Assembly (NCBI GenBank): GCA_031763025.1
Contig: JASSKH010000020.1
Coordinates: forward strand, 9,174,528-9,238,527
Direction: 5' to 3'
DNA length: 64,000 nt
Origin: Macrocystis pyrifera
Taxonomy: Eukaryota; Sar; Phaeophyceae; Laminariales; Laminariaceae
The notes under the pieces were generated by a model. That model was not told the DNA's origin and searched no databases. It saw only the letters and a program-made list of their open reading frames with translations. The translations under genes were made by a program, and so were the position numbers. The number at the start of each line of letters is the position of its first letter. Position 1 is the stretch's first letter. Below, piece by piece: positions 50,761 through 62,094 of this stretch.

Positions 50761-51401
50761 ATTGATCTGGTCAGATGCGACTCTAGGTAGGCGGCAAACA
50801 AAACTCCACACCAAGCACCGTGTAAGCTCCACAGTAGTCGTGCACACACTCGTATTTTTTACTGCGGACGTGGTCGTATAGGACGGGGTCAGCAGAGACG
50901 GCCTTCTCGGCTTTACTATCACATGTGTGTGATCTGGTTGCGACCAGTACCGCATTAATCTGAAATCCAGCAATCACTTTCACTACAGGAAATCAGGGCC
51001 TGATTAAGTCCCGCCCGGCTGCAAGGCTATTTTTGCTTTCCAACCGAAGAAAAATGTACCTGGTCGTAAAAACAAAACAACGCGGACACTGGAGAAAACC
51101 TGGAGACCACTCCCGGCCCTTGAATCTGCACTTTTTTCTCCTCAACCGATAGGTCGCAAACCGCGACCCCCTCCACTGTACCACCACTTAAATTCGACCG
51201 TACTACCTTGATCGACACACACTGGTGTACGAGACGAAGAGACGGTAGAGCTTACCACTCATGATGGCTGAGGAGGAACTTTTTTTAACAATGGTTGACG
51301 GACGCGAACTTGTTACGATTATAGGGGTCGCAGGAATTTTTAGCCAAATTAGTTTTTTCGACCCGACTCTGAGCAATTGGCCGCCATCGCTGTTGTTGTA
51401 A

Positions 51402-51510
51402 TATTACGGGGGGCTATAGTAAATAGGACCATATTTTGTTAGTAAGAATAGGGAAATATATAGGTTTTGATGAGCGTCATAGGTTCTATTTACTGTGGTC
51501 CCCCGTAATA
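51402..51510 (-). mobile_element. MITE, reverse copy, GACC-type
   Basis: Left TTACGGGGGGCTATAGTAAATAG, right CTATTTACTGTGGTCCCCCGTAA. Confidence 0.92.
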
Positions 51511-51689
51511 GTGTCCTTTTGGTGTTTCCCAGGAGTTTTTTCGAATGCACCTACATGCGTGCAGCAAGGCCATGGCCTTCCTGGTTCATCGGGGTGTACA
51601 CTTTCTCTCGTTTCTAGTCAAGGTCAGGGTTTGGGTGAGGCAAAGAGCTGCTGAAGCGAGGAGCCTCAGAAGGAAAAACACGAAACCAC

Positions 51690-51798
51690 TGATACGGGGG
51701 ACCATAGTAAATAGGACCTACGGTACACACAAAATCCCATAAATTTCCCTATTTTTACCAACTATGTTTGGTCCTATTTACTATGGTCCCCCGTAATA
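51690..51798 (+). mobile_element. MITE, forward copy, GACC-type
   Basis: Left GATACGGGGGACCATAGTAAATAG, right CTATTTACTATGGTCCCCCGTAA. Confidence 0.93.
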
Positions 51799-51799
51799 G

Positions 51800-52140
51800 C
51801 AAAACCCTCATCATGGCATGCACCAATGAGACGAAGAACACCACTGATAGCCCTGAACGCACGAACCACATTTTTGTTTGAACAACGAGTGGTGTAAGCT
51901 CTACTACCTGGAAAGAGGCTGCGTTAACCACCGTATGTAATGTGTTCGGGCCGTGTCTCCGAGCCCGCCGCAAACGAACCGGTGACTCGTTGAGCGGGGA
52001 AAACGTGTTGTGTGCTGCTGTAGCGCACTGCAACTGCAATACAGTAGTACATTCATTACAAACAAAGCGGTTCAACTGATTGCCCCAAACGGAAAACGCG
52101 CCGTCACCTAGAATATTCGGAGTACTTCCCGACAACGTAT
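51800..52140 (-). other. Open, protein-like frame on the minus strand
   Basis: The minus strand stays open from 52135 through the MITE, with NQLNRFVCNECTTVLQLQCA and HTVVNAASFQVVELTPLVVQ. Its C-terminal part is MITE sequence. Unassigned; may be a decayed exon. Confidence 0.2.
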
Positions 52141-52559
52141 TATCGAGATCTGGCGAGGTGAATAAGCAGCGAACATTATAGGCGCTTGACGCTCGTCGAA
52201 ACAGCGGTACAATTGTTTCGACACAACGAAAAAGGCCTTTCTAACCGACGACGTTCTTCAACCGGAGAGCCAGCCACCCGGCGAGAGCCACCTGTGATAT
52301 CGCTGGAAGAACATTGGATGTTTTCTCTTTTTCTTGATCATCCGTCGTTTAGCTCCTAAACGATTGGGGGTTACTGAACGGGGTATCCCCTCCAATTGTT
52401 ACAAGTCGATGGTTGCGGTGAGGTTGAGAGCTTCTCAAGCGAGCACCATCAGAAAACGTCTGTGGTAGGTGCCACTCCATCATCTTAATGTTGCTGTCTG
52501 GTCTCCTATACGCATCAGCGTCCAGCGAGGGGGGGGGTAACCACACTTGTTTTCAGGCT

Positions 52560-53230
52560 TTACAGGTAGAACCACACCTCTGAGTTGGGGGCAAGCTGCT
52601 GGGAACGTCTCGTTTAGAAAAAGAAGTGGAATCACTGGTCGCGCAGAATGATGTTTTAACCCTTTTCGGACCGCAGTCCTCTATCACTAGAGGTTAATTC
52701 AGGTTCACCGATATTGCCTAACCCGATCCGGTGCAAACCCCTTGCAAGGCCCCGCCCCCCACCCCCCTCGAAACGACCGGCGGCTTCGAGGTGCATCTGT
52801 GAATGGTTCAATAAGGCACTTATTTCCTGCACTGAGTCAGCGGCGGGACAGGGGTGTGGGAAGAGTTCCCGACCACTTTGTAGCACCGCACCTCCGAGTT
52901 GGGGATTAATCGATTGCCCAGCCCAGGGAGTACGTCTTGCAATACCCGCCCTCCTCGTATCGGAGGTCTGATTTCCCAACCAACGGAAAAGGCGACCAAT
53001 ACCCCCCCCCTCGGATCGGCCGGTGCCTTTGAGACGCATCAATTGTTGATGTAGGCGCTTGTTCCCTGCGCTGGGCCAGCGGCGGGAAGAAGGAAACGCT
53101 TCGTACCCTTTTTAGAGAACCGCAACTCCGAACTGGGGGGGAGCTAATCCGATATTCTTAACCGAGGGAAACCGCCTTGTTATACCCGCCCTCCCCGAAT
53201 CGGCGGTGCATCGTTAGCCACATCGTAAAT
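52560..53230 (+). repeat. ~240-bp GC-rich tandem repeat, about 2.5 units
   Basis: Paired blocks: GCACTGAGTCAGCGGCGGGA at 52830 and GCGCTGGGCCAGCGGCGGGA at 53068; ACCGCACCTCCGAGTTGGGG at 52883 and ACCGCAACTCCGAACTGGGG at 53120; TACCCGCCCTCCTCGTATCGG and TACCCGCCCTCCCCGAATCGG. A partial earlier unit starts near 52570. Confidence 0.85.
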
Positions 53231-53326
53231 GGTCAACACATTCGTTTCCGGGTACGGGTGTATGCGGGCCGCGGATGGCCTACAACTACGAGAAAATGGT
53301 TGGGTGTTACTGTGCACGAGATAGCA

Positions 53327-53434
53327 TGATACGGGGGTCCAAAGTTAAAAGGACCTATGGTGTACATAAAACCTTATATATTTGCCTTTTTTACTAGCAA
53401 TATTTGGTCCTATTTACTATGGTCCCCCGTAATA
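53327..53434 (+). mobile_element. MITE, forward copy, hybrid ends
   Basis: Left GATACGGGGGTCCAAAGTTAAAAG (GTCC-type), right CTATTTACTATGGTCCCCCGTAA (GACC-type). Confidence 0.92.
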
Positions 53435-53680
53435 AGCGGTTAGTTGTGTTTTTTTTTTTGTTCCGTTCCGGGTACGGCTGGAGTGCGTGAGCGCAGCTTG
53501 CCGCAGCTGTCTTTATTCGAAAAAAAAAAACGGTTGTGGATCAAGGTGCACGGGGAAAAAAACCGATAAACGGTAGACCTAACCCTAAGGGTATCATACC
53601 CAATCGACCATTGGTCTTTCTTGGTGTCGTGCACAGTGCGTGCCAACCATTTTCTTGAAAAACTTCGCAGAAAGCTCTGC

Positions 53681-53706
53681 TACTACTACTACTACTACTA
53701 CTACTG
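53681..53706. repeat. CTA triplet repeat
   Basis: About eight CTA units. Same motif as the large array at 55.2 kb. Confidence 0.9.
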
Positions 53707-54194
53707 ATGGTATGGGTAACCGGGCTGGATTGATACTCATGCTACTGCTGTATGTACCAGTAGTACTGGTATACATCGACAATGGTTAACCTCTTAGTAC
53801 TGCGTGTAGAGAAGCTTGAAATCTGACATTAAGAAGAAAGGCCTCGCGGCAACCATTTGATTCGTTCCAATTTCCCCGCCGCGGGGAAATTGACCACCTT
53901 CGAACTGCAGTCCCGCTTTGGGGACAAATAACTCACCACAGGTACATGATAGTTTGAGTGGTTTGTTCCTGCGCCGGGACTGCAGTACAAAAGGGAGTGA
54001 ACAGGTTACCCTTCTTTCTGTGGTTGGGCGAATCGATTTCACGTATTTGCCCCCTCTTCTTCTCCTGCCGACATGTTTTCACCTTAACTTCAGGTAAAAT
54101 GGTCGCTTCAAAAACATCGTGGGCGGGATTGTGAAGGATTTTTTATCTGGGCTCCCCCCCCCCCCCCCCCCCCTCACCCCCCTCTCCGTCCCGT

Positions 54195-54482
54195 CATTGT
54201 TGTCTCTGGAAGGGGTCGCACCAGAAAACAAATTACCTCATCAAAGCTGTCATCCATATTACACACGTCCATCGCACAAGCGATTCCTAGTAGGATGCAG
54301 CTCGCCCCCCGTGCGACTCGCCGGACACATCACAGCGCTCTCGCTCTGAGTGCGAGCAACGTCTGCCTGGTCGATGAAAACCCGACGTGCTCCGTCCCGG
54401 CGTTGTACATAGGGATGCGAGGGGTCGAGGGCAATACGACTACGACCATGCATGATATCGAATATAACCTCCACCCCGCCGT
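54195..54482 (+). mobile_element. SINE-like element, 3' module
   Basis: From TTGTCTCTGGAAGGGGTCGC through GGATGCAGCTCGCCCCCCGT to GACCATGCATGATATCGAAT. The poly-C after the tail is degraded; a 20-base poly-C lies just upstream at 54156. Confidence 0.88.
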
Positions 54483-54659
54483 CCCGTCCCTCCTTGACAC
54501 ATGCCACTGAATGGCTGCTTCGAAAACCACAAAACAAAAAGTTTCGGTTCAGACGAAACATCTCCGTGCGTCTACGTATGACAACAAATGATGCCTGCAG
54601 GAACCCCCTCAATATACAACATTCCAAGTCTATATACCATAAACGCATTGTTGGTAACT

Positions 54660-55200
54660 AGACGAGCGCATATTGACGTGCTATAGTTCGATGTATTCCT
54701 GGTATAGATGTAGACTGCATATTTTCACTGCGTATACTCATTGACGGGTGAAATACAATAAGTATTGACACGAGTTACCTGGAGTTAGTGTGAACTACTG
54801 AAATCCAAAACCACTGTTAAGCCGGTTTCAAAGTACTAAATCTGGAATCTGAAACCCGGGATCTAGGATCTCGATTTTTGAATAACATAAACGCGACTTT
54901 ACCCCCGCGAAACCCCTTGTGGAAGCGTTAGACTTCGGACGCACGAGAAACAAATCCACATGAAAGTTCAATTTAAGCTTTCCATAATCTCGCCCCCTAC
55001 AGCGGGGAAGGGTGAGGTTCCAGATTCTAGATTCCAGGCCCAGATTCCAGATTCTGAAGAGCTATTATGAACGGCCACATGTGGTTTTAGGCGTGGATGT
55101 ACGGCCGTATCCGGAGATAGCACCTATCCGTTGATAAACACTTACGTATGTCCCCACTCTTACTCCTACTCCAAACACAATCAATCAACCAATTCAATGC
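54660..55200. other. No gene; short GATTCCAGATTCTAG repeats at 54840-55060
   Basis: CTGGAATCTGAAACCCGGGATC and, inverted, AGATTCTAGATTCCAGG occur around 54840 and 55020. Nothing else recognised. Confidence 0.45.
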
Positions 55201-55207
55201 TTGGGGC

Positions 55208-55571
<364 letters not shown>

Positions 55572-55600
55572 AGTGTAGTACTATGGTCCCCCGTAACAGG
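55572..55600 (+). mobile_element. MITE right terminus remnant
   Basis: AGTACTATGGTCCCCCGTAACA is the outer end of a GACC-type copy. The rest of the element is replaced by the triplet array. Confidence 0.8.
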
Positions 55601-55609
55601 AAAAGCACA

Positions 55610-55700
55610 TCACAGGGTCTGTCTGGCTGTTGAGGCCGGACCTCAGATTATACCGGAAAGGCAATGGTTCGGATCTCCTCGTGGGCTTTCTTGGCCTTTC
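55610..55700 (+). other. tRNA-like sequence (A-box and B-box-like)
   Basis: TGGCTGTTGAGGCCGG resembles a leucine/serine-type A-box, and ATGGTTCGGATCTCC, about 40 bases on, resembles a B-box. No cloverleaf closes convincingly. Confidence 0.25.
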
Positions 55701-55778
55701 TCCCTGAGAGAGTCATGGAGATTCCGGAAGTACACACACTCACCTGGGTGTTTTATTTTGATTGGTTTCAACACTTCA

Positions 55779-55840
55779 TTACACCCGCTGAGCTATCAGC
55801 CAGCGCGGAATGATAGCTCAGTGGTTTACGTGTAATATCT
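55779..55840. repeat. Inverted repeat of a tRNA D-arm-like motif
   Basis: ATTACACCCGCTGAGCTATCA and TGATAGCTCAGTGGTTTACGTGTAAT face each other across GCCAGCGCGGAA. TAGCTCAGTGG is the classical D-arm/A-box of many tRNAs, present here in both orientations. Confidence 0.6.
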
Positions 55841-55989
55841 AGCGGGAGCTTCACCCAATATACCCGACATTGACAGCAAAAAAAACAGAGTTAAGTACAC
55901 CCGATGCTCAATTCCATGGGCTTACCGTACCGTAGGGGTTGACTTCGCGCAGGGGTACGATCATTTTTCAGTATACGTTTTCTCTACAA

Positions 55990-56100
55990 GGGTAAGGGCA
56001 GTGATGCGCGCTACGGAGGGGATGCACCCACCTACTATTGTCTGAGGCTCTTGTCTTGAGGGGCTCTACATCCCACCCAAACCCCGTCCTTGAGACGCGA
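55990..56100 (+). repeat. Fragment related to the ~245-bp element
   Basis: GTGATGCGCGCTACGGAGGG, CTGAGGCTCTTGTCTTGAGG, GCTCTACATCCCACCC share the CTGAGGCTC...GGAGCTCC...CACCC order of the element; similar phrases lie at 22.9, 48.5 and 59.97 kb. Confidence 0.5.
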
Positions 56101-56221
56101 AAAAACAAATTCACATCCAACGAAACAATGCCACGGCCTGTTATACGTGTATATACACAAAGCAAGCGGTATACAGAAATTACATCCCAGCGATCAATCA
56201 CGTGCCCTTAGCAAGCTCTCC

Positions 56222-56325
56222 CCCCCCCCTCGCCAGTCCGTCTCGAAAGGGATGCGTGGCCAATGGCCAAATGACTATGGCAAGCAACAAATATTAGTCC
56301 TCCCCCCCCCCACCCCCCGCTAAAA
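56222..56325 (+). mobile_element. LINE 3'-end fragment with poly-C tail
   Basis: CCGTCTCGAAAGGGATGCGT, GGCCAATGGCCAAATGACTA, GGCAAGCAACAAATATTAG, then C-runs. Close to the 3' end of the LINE at 25.1 kb. Confidence 0.82.
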
Positions 56326-56639
56326 ACAAATGGGCATTTTTTTCAATAGTGGGGCCTGGGGGAGGCGGAAAAAGAAGAGAGGGAAATTTTTCCAAGGCTT
56401 GCGCAGGCATTCTCGATACGTGTCGCTCAAGTTTTCGAGTTTTGTTTCATTGTTGCCGGTGCCAAGTGCTCTCTGCTGCGAAGTCACCACGAGCGCTATA
56501 GTTGGAACCTCGCCGTGAAAATAGCCACATTCGAAAGGTCTTGTGACATTTGAATCACCTCAGTTCGTTGGAGCACGTGGGATATTTATAAACGGCCCCA
56601 GCCATCCACGACGCCGAATGATACGTACGTGCCATTCTG

Positions 56640-56700
56640 GGCAATAATGTAACGGCCGTTTGGTCTTCATATTTATGCCCCAACGGTCCTCGCAATTCCG
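56640..56700 (-). repeat. Single unit related to the 111-bp family
   Basis: Minus strand AATATGAAGACCAAACGGCC, GTTACATTATTGCCCAGAATGG, matching the unit border at 16642-16680. Confidence 0.65.
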
Positions 56701-57759
56701 CCACGCTCTTCCCAAAGCCCCTGCCTGCCCCGTCTCTTTCTCGCCAGTCGACCTTCGGATTTGAGGGAGTAGGCGCTCTCTCTTTACGGCAATAACAGCA
56801 CACACGCTGCAATAACAGCAGCAACGACATAGCTAGTCCCTGTGATCGTACGAGTTCCAATAGATGTATATGCTTGCTGTCGGGGTGTCGAGGTGGCTCT
56901 GTCTCTTGTGTACACGTTTTTTTTTTTTTTTTTGTTCTCATACGTTTGGATTTTTTTTTCTCGCTCGCAACCGCTTGCTTGTCAAGCTTTGCCATCGCAC
57001 TCTTCTTCCTGTACTGCTGCTGCTGTGATCTGTGTCTCCAGTCTCGGGGTTTTCCGGTGGCATCACACGATTGGGCGGCGTGTTTGCCGCGTGTCGCAGC
57101 CGCTAACTGCTTGCTGCGCGGTCGTCTGATGCTTCCTCCATCGAGAGCTTTCTATCTGCCGTGCGGCGCTTCTCCTGCAGACACTGTGGCAGCTGTGCCG
57201 TGCTGCGATCGGCGGCGGAATTAGCAAGCTATGCCATCAAGTCATCATCCAATCAGCGTACGAATTTTGTCACAATTTGGTTGGTTTTAGCGTGTGTGAT
57301 TAGCCTACGTGTCACGAGTTTTCAGGCCCCAGCATTGCGAAAAAATTGCCTCTAATAAAAAACGACCTAAAAGTGCAACATGCTCCTATCGTAGCACGCC
57401 TCTAAAAAATATATAAAAACTCCGAAAACAGTTCCACAAAAAAAAAGACATCCGTAGGGGTCCTACTGCTGCACTGCTGTACAGTAGATAAAATCGAGCA
57501 TTCATGTAAACAGTTGTTCGGTGGACACTCTCGACCAGGTCTTTTTTTCGAAAAATGGAGCACTGAAAAAATGTTTCATCCGTGTGCGAATTCAACGCTT
57601 TTTAACGGTACGTCCGATAGCTGGCTTATTCGCACCACCCCACCCAGTAAAAATAAATAATAAGTATCCACACGGTCTTTATGATACGGTATGACACGCA
57701 ACATAATACACGCCCTCTGATGTAGGTCCAGCCACGCGAGTATTGCCAAAACCTGGGGC

Positions 57760-57791
<32 letters not shown>

Positions 57792-58690
57792 GCACACGCA
57801 ACGAAAATAATGGCGTTGACGGGGGGGGCAATCTTGTTCTGTAAGAGATGTTTCCGTAGACGCGTACATACATCGCCGCTCGGCGATTGATTGCACTCTT
57901 CCTTTCCCCCTCGTTGTCAAGAAACGCAGCGCGAAAAAAAGCTGTCCAAGCGCGGGGGGAGGAGGGGTGTTATATCGTGTCCCTCTTTTGAAGGTTCAAT
58001 TAGTCGACACACCGGTAGCTCAAGCGATTACTTATTGTGTGGTAAATATATGGTGGTGGTACGAGTATAGTCCGGAATAGTATTATTACTATGCTTGCCT
58101 TCCGACAACATAGCGTAGATGCCGTTCCTATATTAAACCAAATATCTTTCCGTAAATCAGTAGTACCCCTCATACACTCGATTCCCAATTTCCATTCCCG
58201 ACATACATTTCATTTTAGCTACCGGCATAATATATCCTATTCCTCATCAACGTTCCATCCCCAGGACATTGGCCGCATTCCTCCGGCTTCTTCCTCTCTT
58301 CCCCTAGCGGCCTGGCGGTCCCTCAAGGCTAGTTTATACATTCGTATAAACATTGAACCCAGCGTTATTACTAATGGGCAGCTCTTTCTCTGTCGAGAAA
58401 CTTTGGAAAGCTCGGCGAGTCATCCAGGATCGTCCCTCGCGAAAGAGAAACAACTTAAGCTTCAAGAAAATCGATGTAGCCTTCCGTACGTACCGCATAT
58501 AGTGGAAATCTGAAATGTTTGACGACGTAGACGCCCCGTGTAGTATGCTTTTCGCAGGCAATCCACCCCCTTCCAAACTTTCAGAACAAGGATGTCAGCC
58601 TGTAACTTCTGATCGTAGGGTGTCTCACGAGAGGGCCGGCAACGTATTTTCGGCGGTTATATGTACACACATATATATAGTCTGAAGTTT
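56700..58690. other. No confirmed gene
   Basis: A poly-G run of about 27 lies at 57762-57788. Open frames include 58091-58513 plus (140 codons, no domain) and 56555-56995 minus (its N-terminal part is lysine-rich by composition). Confidence 0.4.
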
Positions 58691-58885
58691 GCACGTTGAA
58701 TCCACACACAGGTATCGAGTACCGTGTTAACATTCAAGATTGCAGACACCCTCTCGGGCATTCTCCAACGCCGTTTTTTCTCGAAAAAAAAACGGCGCAA
58801 AACGCCGTGGGTTGCATCTGTCAAGAAGGAAAGGTCTCTGATGTCGCGCACGGTACCGGCTTCCCCCTCCTCCCCCCAACAGCAC

Positions 58886-59002
58886 TATTGCGGAGGACGA
58901 CGTTAGATAGGACCTACGGTGCACGCAAAAACCTACAATTTTTTCGACTATTTTTTTTTCTGACAGTATTTGGTCCTATTTACTATGCTCCCCCCGTGTA
59001 GT
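58886..59002 (+). mobile_element. MITE, diverged forward copy
   Basis: Left TTGCGGAGGACGACGTTAGATAG, right CTATTTACTATGCTCCCCCCGTG, with a T-run expanded in the middle. Confidence 0.88.
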
Positions 59003-59049
59003 ACTTTTAGGAGGCATTGTTAACAATAGTCGTCCATTCGTTCCAGGGT

Positions 59050-59655
59050 GTGCGTGATGTCATCACATACATACATGATGTGTGATTCGGCGTGTTATCG
59101 CTGTCATACCACACCCGTGACGCGGTGCGTTATCGTCGTGCTATCACACGCTGTACGTGTAGTACGGAGGGGTGTTACTTCATCACGCGTGTGACAAAGG
59201 GGGGGTGTCGTCTTATCGCACGCGTGCTAAGGTCTTAGCAGTCCGCCGGGCTACTGGTAAAAGGTTAACCTATCGCCTACCCAATCTAAGCCCTTATCAC
59301 ACAGTGTGATAAGGGGGGGGGGGGGGGGGGGGGGGGGTCATCCTATCACACGTGTGATAGAGGGGTGGGTGATATATAATCACACGTGTGATAGGGGCGG
59401 TGTCGTCTTGTCACACGTGTGATAAGGGGGGACACACGTGTGATAGGGGGTGTGTTGTGCTATCACCCCCGTGACACGGTGGGGGGGGGGGGGGTGATAT
59501 TTTTTTCACACGTGTGATACGGGGGGGTGTTATCTAATCACACGTGTGATATGGAGCGTGCTATCTTACCCTACGTGTGAGAGGGGGGGAGGTGATATCA
59601 TATCACACGTGTGATACGGTATCCCATCTTATCTCAAGTGTGGTACGGTACGTAC
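59050..59655. repeat. CACACGTGTG palindrome minisatellite with G-runs
   Basis: About 14 units of roughly 30-45 bp, each centred on TCACACGTGTGATA (perfect palindrome TATCACACGTGTGATA in the best units at 59343, 59377, 59408, 59429, 59502, 59537 and 59601) and followed by GGGGGGTGTTATCT-like spacers. The 5' units (59060-59230) are diverged. Confidence 0.95.
59314..59337. repeat. Poly-G tract
   Basis: About 24 consecutive G bases inside the palindrome array. Confidence 0.9.
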
Positions 59656-59754
59656 CGGCCGCGCCCCTGTTGAGAAGCCTTGGACAGCTTCGTCGAGTCA
59701 CACGTACTTCTCTGGACTCAATCTTCCCGCCCCTGTTACAGTCGTAATTGTAAC

Positions 59755-59930
59755 TCTACAAGCATAGTGCCGGTATGCGCCAGGCAGCAAAGCCGGTACC
59801 ACAAAAGCGGCAACCGGCGCTACCACTCCCATACCGGGCGTAACCAAGCGATTTCACAGACCAAATAGCGGGGAGCCGGCACCAATCATCCGACACTACG
59901 GAGGGACCGCTGCCGTACGTAGCCGCATGC
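59755..59930. repeat. GCCGG-rich inverted-repeat segment
   Basis: CATAGTGCCGGTATGCGCCAGG, AGCGGCAACCGGCGCTACC, AGCCGGCACCAATC; the same AGTGCCGGTATGCGCCAGC wording recurs at 62.78, 62.86 and 63.17 kb. Confidence 0.65.
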
Positions 59931-60109
59931 CTCCGCGCGGTTGTGTACGCGGGGTAGCCTCTAACGTTTCTGAGGCTCCGCGCTTGAGGAGCCCCATGAT
60001 ATACCTCCAACACCCTGGCAAAGCTGATTTAGAGAAAAACGAAAAAGCGCAACGCGACGGTGAGCACCACACCCTGGACAATAGACAATGGCCCCTGCAA
60101 TAGCAATAT

Positions 60110-60565
60110 AATTTGGTGCAATGGACGGGTCTATTGTCGTCGGCAAAGGCTATCGATTGGCACGTTCCGCGATCCATTGTCGTCGGTAATGCCTATCGAT
60201 AGGTTGTGTCCCCAACATATTGTTCAGGCAGGAGTGTGCTGAAGTACCTGGGTTGGAAGATATTGTCACCGACAATGGCTATCGACGGATAGCTTGAAGA
60301 ATCTACTGCGGTCTACAGTGGCTATCGATTAACACATTTCTTGATCTATTGTGGCCGGCAGTGGCTATCGATAGATACTTTTCTAATCTATCGTGACCGG
60401 TAATGGCTATCGATAGATATGTTTCTGAATCTATTGTGACCAGCAATGGCTATCGATAGATATGTTTCTAATCTATTGTGGCCGGCAATTGCTATCGATG
60501 GACACCGTTGAGAATCGATTGTGGTGGACGATGTCTATCGATGGACACCATCACCAGCCTATTTC
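60110..60565 (+). repeat. 43-bp minisatellite, forward array
   Basis: Units like AATCTATTGTGGCCGGCAAT then GGCTATCGATAGATATGTTT, about ten copies with drift. Confidence 0.92.
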
Positions 60566-60757
60566 CACACCTGCAATGCACTCTGATTTACCAAGCAACG
60601 CAATATTTTGTTCCGCAGCAATGTCATATTTTCATCTTGCGATCACCACCAGTATGGAATGAGTGTATGGTGTATCGTGATGAGCAGCGATGTCGGTGCA
60701 TGGCATAGCGTGAAGGAGGGCTGCAACGTTGTGTGTCTCAACAAGGCAGTGGGTATC

Positions 60758-60958
60758 ATGGGGGTTAAGTGTGTTGCATTGTCGGCTGTGTTGTTGTGGT
60801 TAGTACTCTGTGTTATTAATAGTGATTCCAAATCGGTTACACTCTGTACGGATAAGATAGATGAGGTAAGATGTGCATATACCCTGGACAATAGAAAGGA
60901 AATAGAACATTGCCGCTACAGTAGCCCCGAAAAAGCGTGTGTCAATGGATATTGTTAA
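60758..60958 (+). CDS. Short ORF: possible secreted cysteine-containing peptide
   Basis: From the ATG at 60758, 66 codons: MGVKCVALSAVLLWLVLCVI is a good signal peptide, followed by a mature part of about 42 residues with five cysteines spaced through LCTDK, RCAYT, HCRYS, ACVNGYC. The C-terminal coding bases include ACCCTGGACAATAGAAA, derived from the element's terminal repeat, so the ORF could be accidental. The frame is open further upstream to 60608. No homologue recognised. Confidence 0.3.
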   Translation: MGVKCVALSAVLLWLVLCVINSDSKSVTLCTDKIDEVRCAYTLDNRKEIEHCRYSSPEKACVNGYC

Positions 60959-61520
60959 CGACAATAGACTGGCAACGCTGGCTAACGATAGACACTGTGA
61001 ACCACAATAGACTGGCAACACTCTCTATCGATAGACACTGCTAACCACAATGGACTGGCAACGCTGTCTATCGATAGATGTTGTTAACGACAATAGACTG
61101 GCAACGCTGTCTATCGATAGATATTGTCACGGAACAATATATTTCGGCAATGGAGACAGCAATATGCCTTTGCCCTAACAACGGAGTCACAAGGTTGTCC
61201 ATAGATGGCCATTGTCCTGAACAATAGATGTTGGGGAATCAACCGTGATATATATTGTTCGAGCAATGGACCAAAACGTTTGCCTATCGATGGCTGCTGC
61301 CGCCAACAGTATACACGCAGTTGTATCCATCAATAGCCATCGTCACCCACAATAGACTGTCGGGCGTGTTTTCGTAATAGACTATTACCTAAACCTATTG
61401 TATACCGTGGAATGATGTATGTCGATGGCCATTCTTGACGACCGCCGAAGCTTCTATTGCCGCCAAATAGGTACGCGATTGTGTCTAACAATAGCCATCG
61501 CATTGTTGGCCGGGCTCCGA
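60950..61520 (-). repeat. 43-bp minisatellite, inverted array
   Basis: ACAATAGACTGGCAACGCTG then TCTATCGATAGATATTGTTA: the same unit in the opposite orientation to the flanking arrays. Later units are more diverged. Confidence 0.9.
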
Positions 61521-61524
61521 AAAA

Positions 61525-62090
61525 TATGAATCTGACTTTACTTCATTTCAGTACGAGACAAAAATCTCGAGTTAAGAAACGGACAGCTGATAATTTTCTT
61601 GTCAAGGTGGTTTTATTTTTAGTATCCAGATTATTTTGAAAGTGCAGTTAATCGAGGACAATGTAAGGGTAGCAAACCGAATTTATTCCCGAACAAAAAA
61701 ATAATCTAAATTATAGATGACCAGCATCCGAAAAAAGAACTCTTACTCACTTGGTTTCAGTATGGGAAAACAAACTCGAGATGACGAACGGAAAGATTAT
61801 AATTTTCAGCGTAAGGTGGTCAATGATCCACGTTTCATTCAAAGTGGAGTTAATAGAGTTGTAGGACAAAGCAAGGGTATTAAATCGAGTCAATTTCCCA
61901 AACTAAGAGCGTACACAAGTTGATGACAGTTACCAATATCTTGGTGCGCGAGTTTCTATTAATGGCGACATCTGTATATAATGTATTCTTCAAAAGAGTG
62001 AGAGCGTATGGTGTCCACAACATGATGACGTCGATTCAAATTACCACATACATACAGAACATGACATACCTCGAATATCGTGGGATGAGT
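61525..62090 (+). pseudogene. AT-rich duplicated fragment, possibly LINE-derived
   Basis: Two diverged direct copies with ~205 bp spacing: CAGTACGAGACAAAAATCTCG...AAGGTGGTTTT...GTGCAGTTAATCGAGGAC at 61550 and CAGTATGGGAAAACAAACTCG...AAGGTGGTCAA...GTGGAGTTAATAGAGTTG at 61759. Just after the second, a frame reads DDSYQYLGARVSINGD, like the YLG(x)2-I-x-NGD motif of LINE reverse transcriptase thumbs. The segment is clearly more AT-rich than the DNA around it. Confidence 0.4.
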
Positions 62091-62094
62091 GCAA

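Noticed and set aside
58091-58513. 140-codon plus-strand ORF
   Set aside because: No domain, no start context or splice sites of note, and alternative frames on the minus strand look equally plausible.
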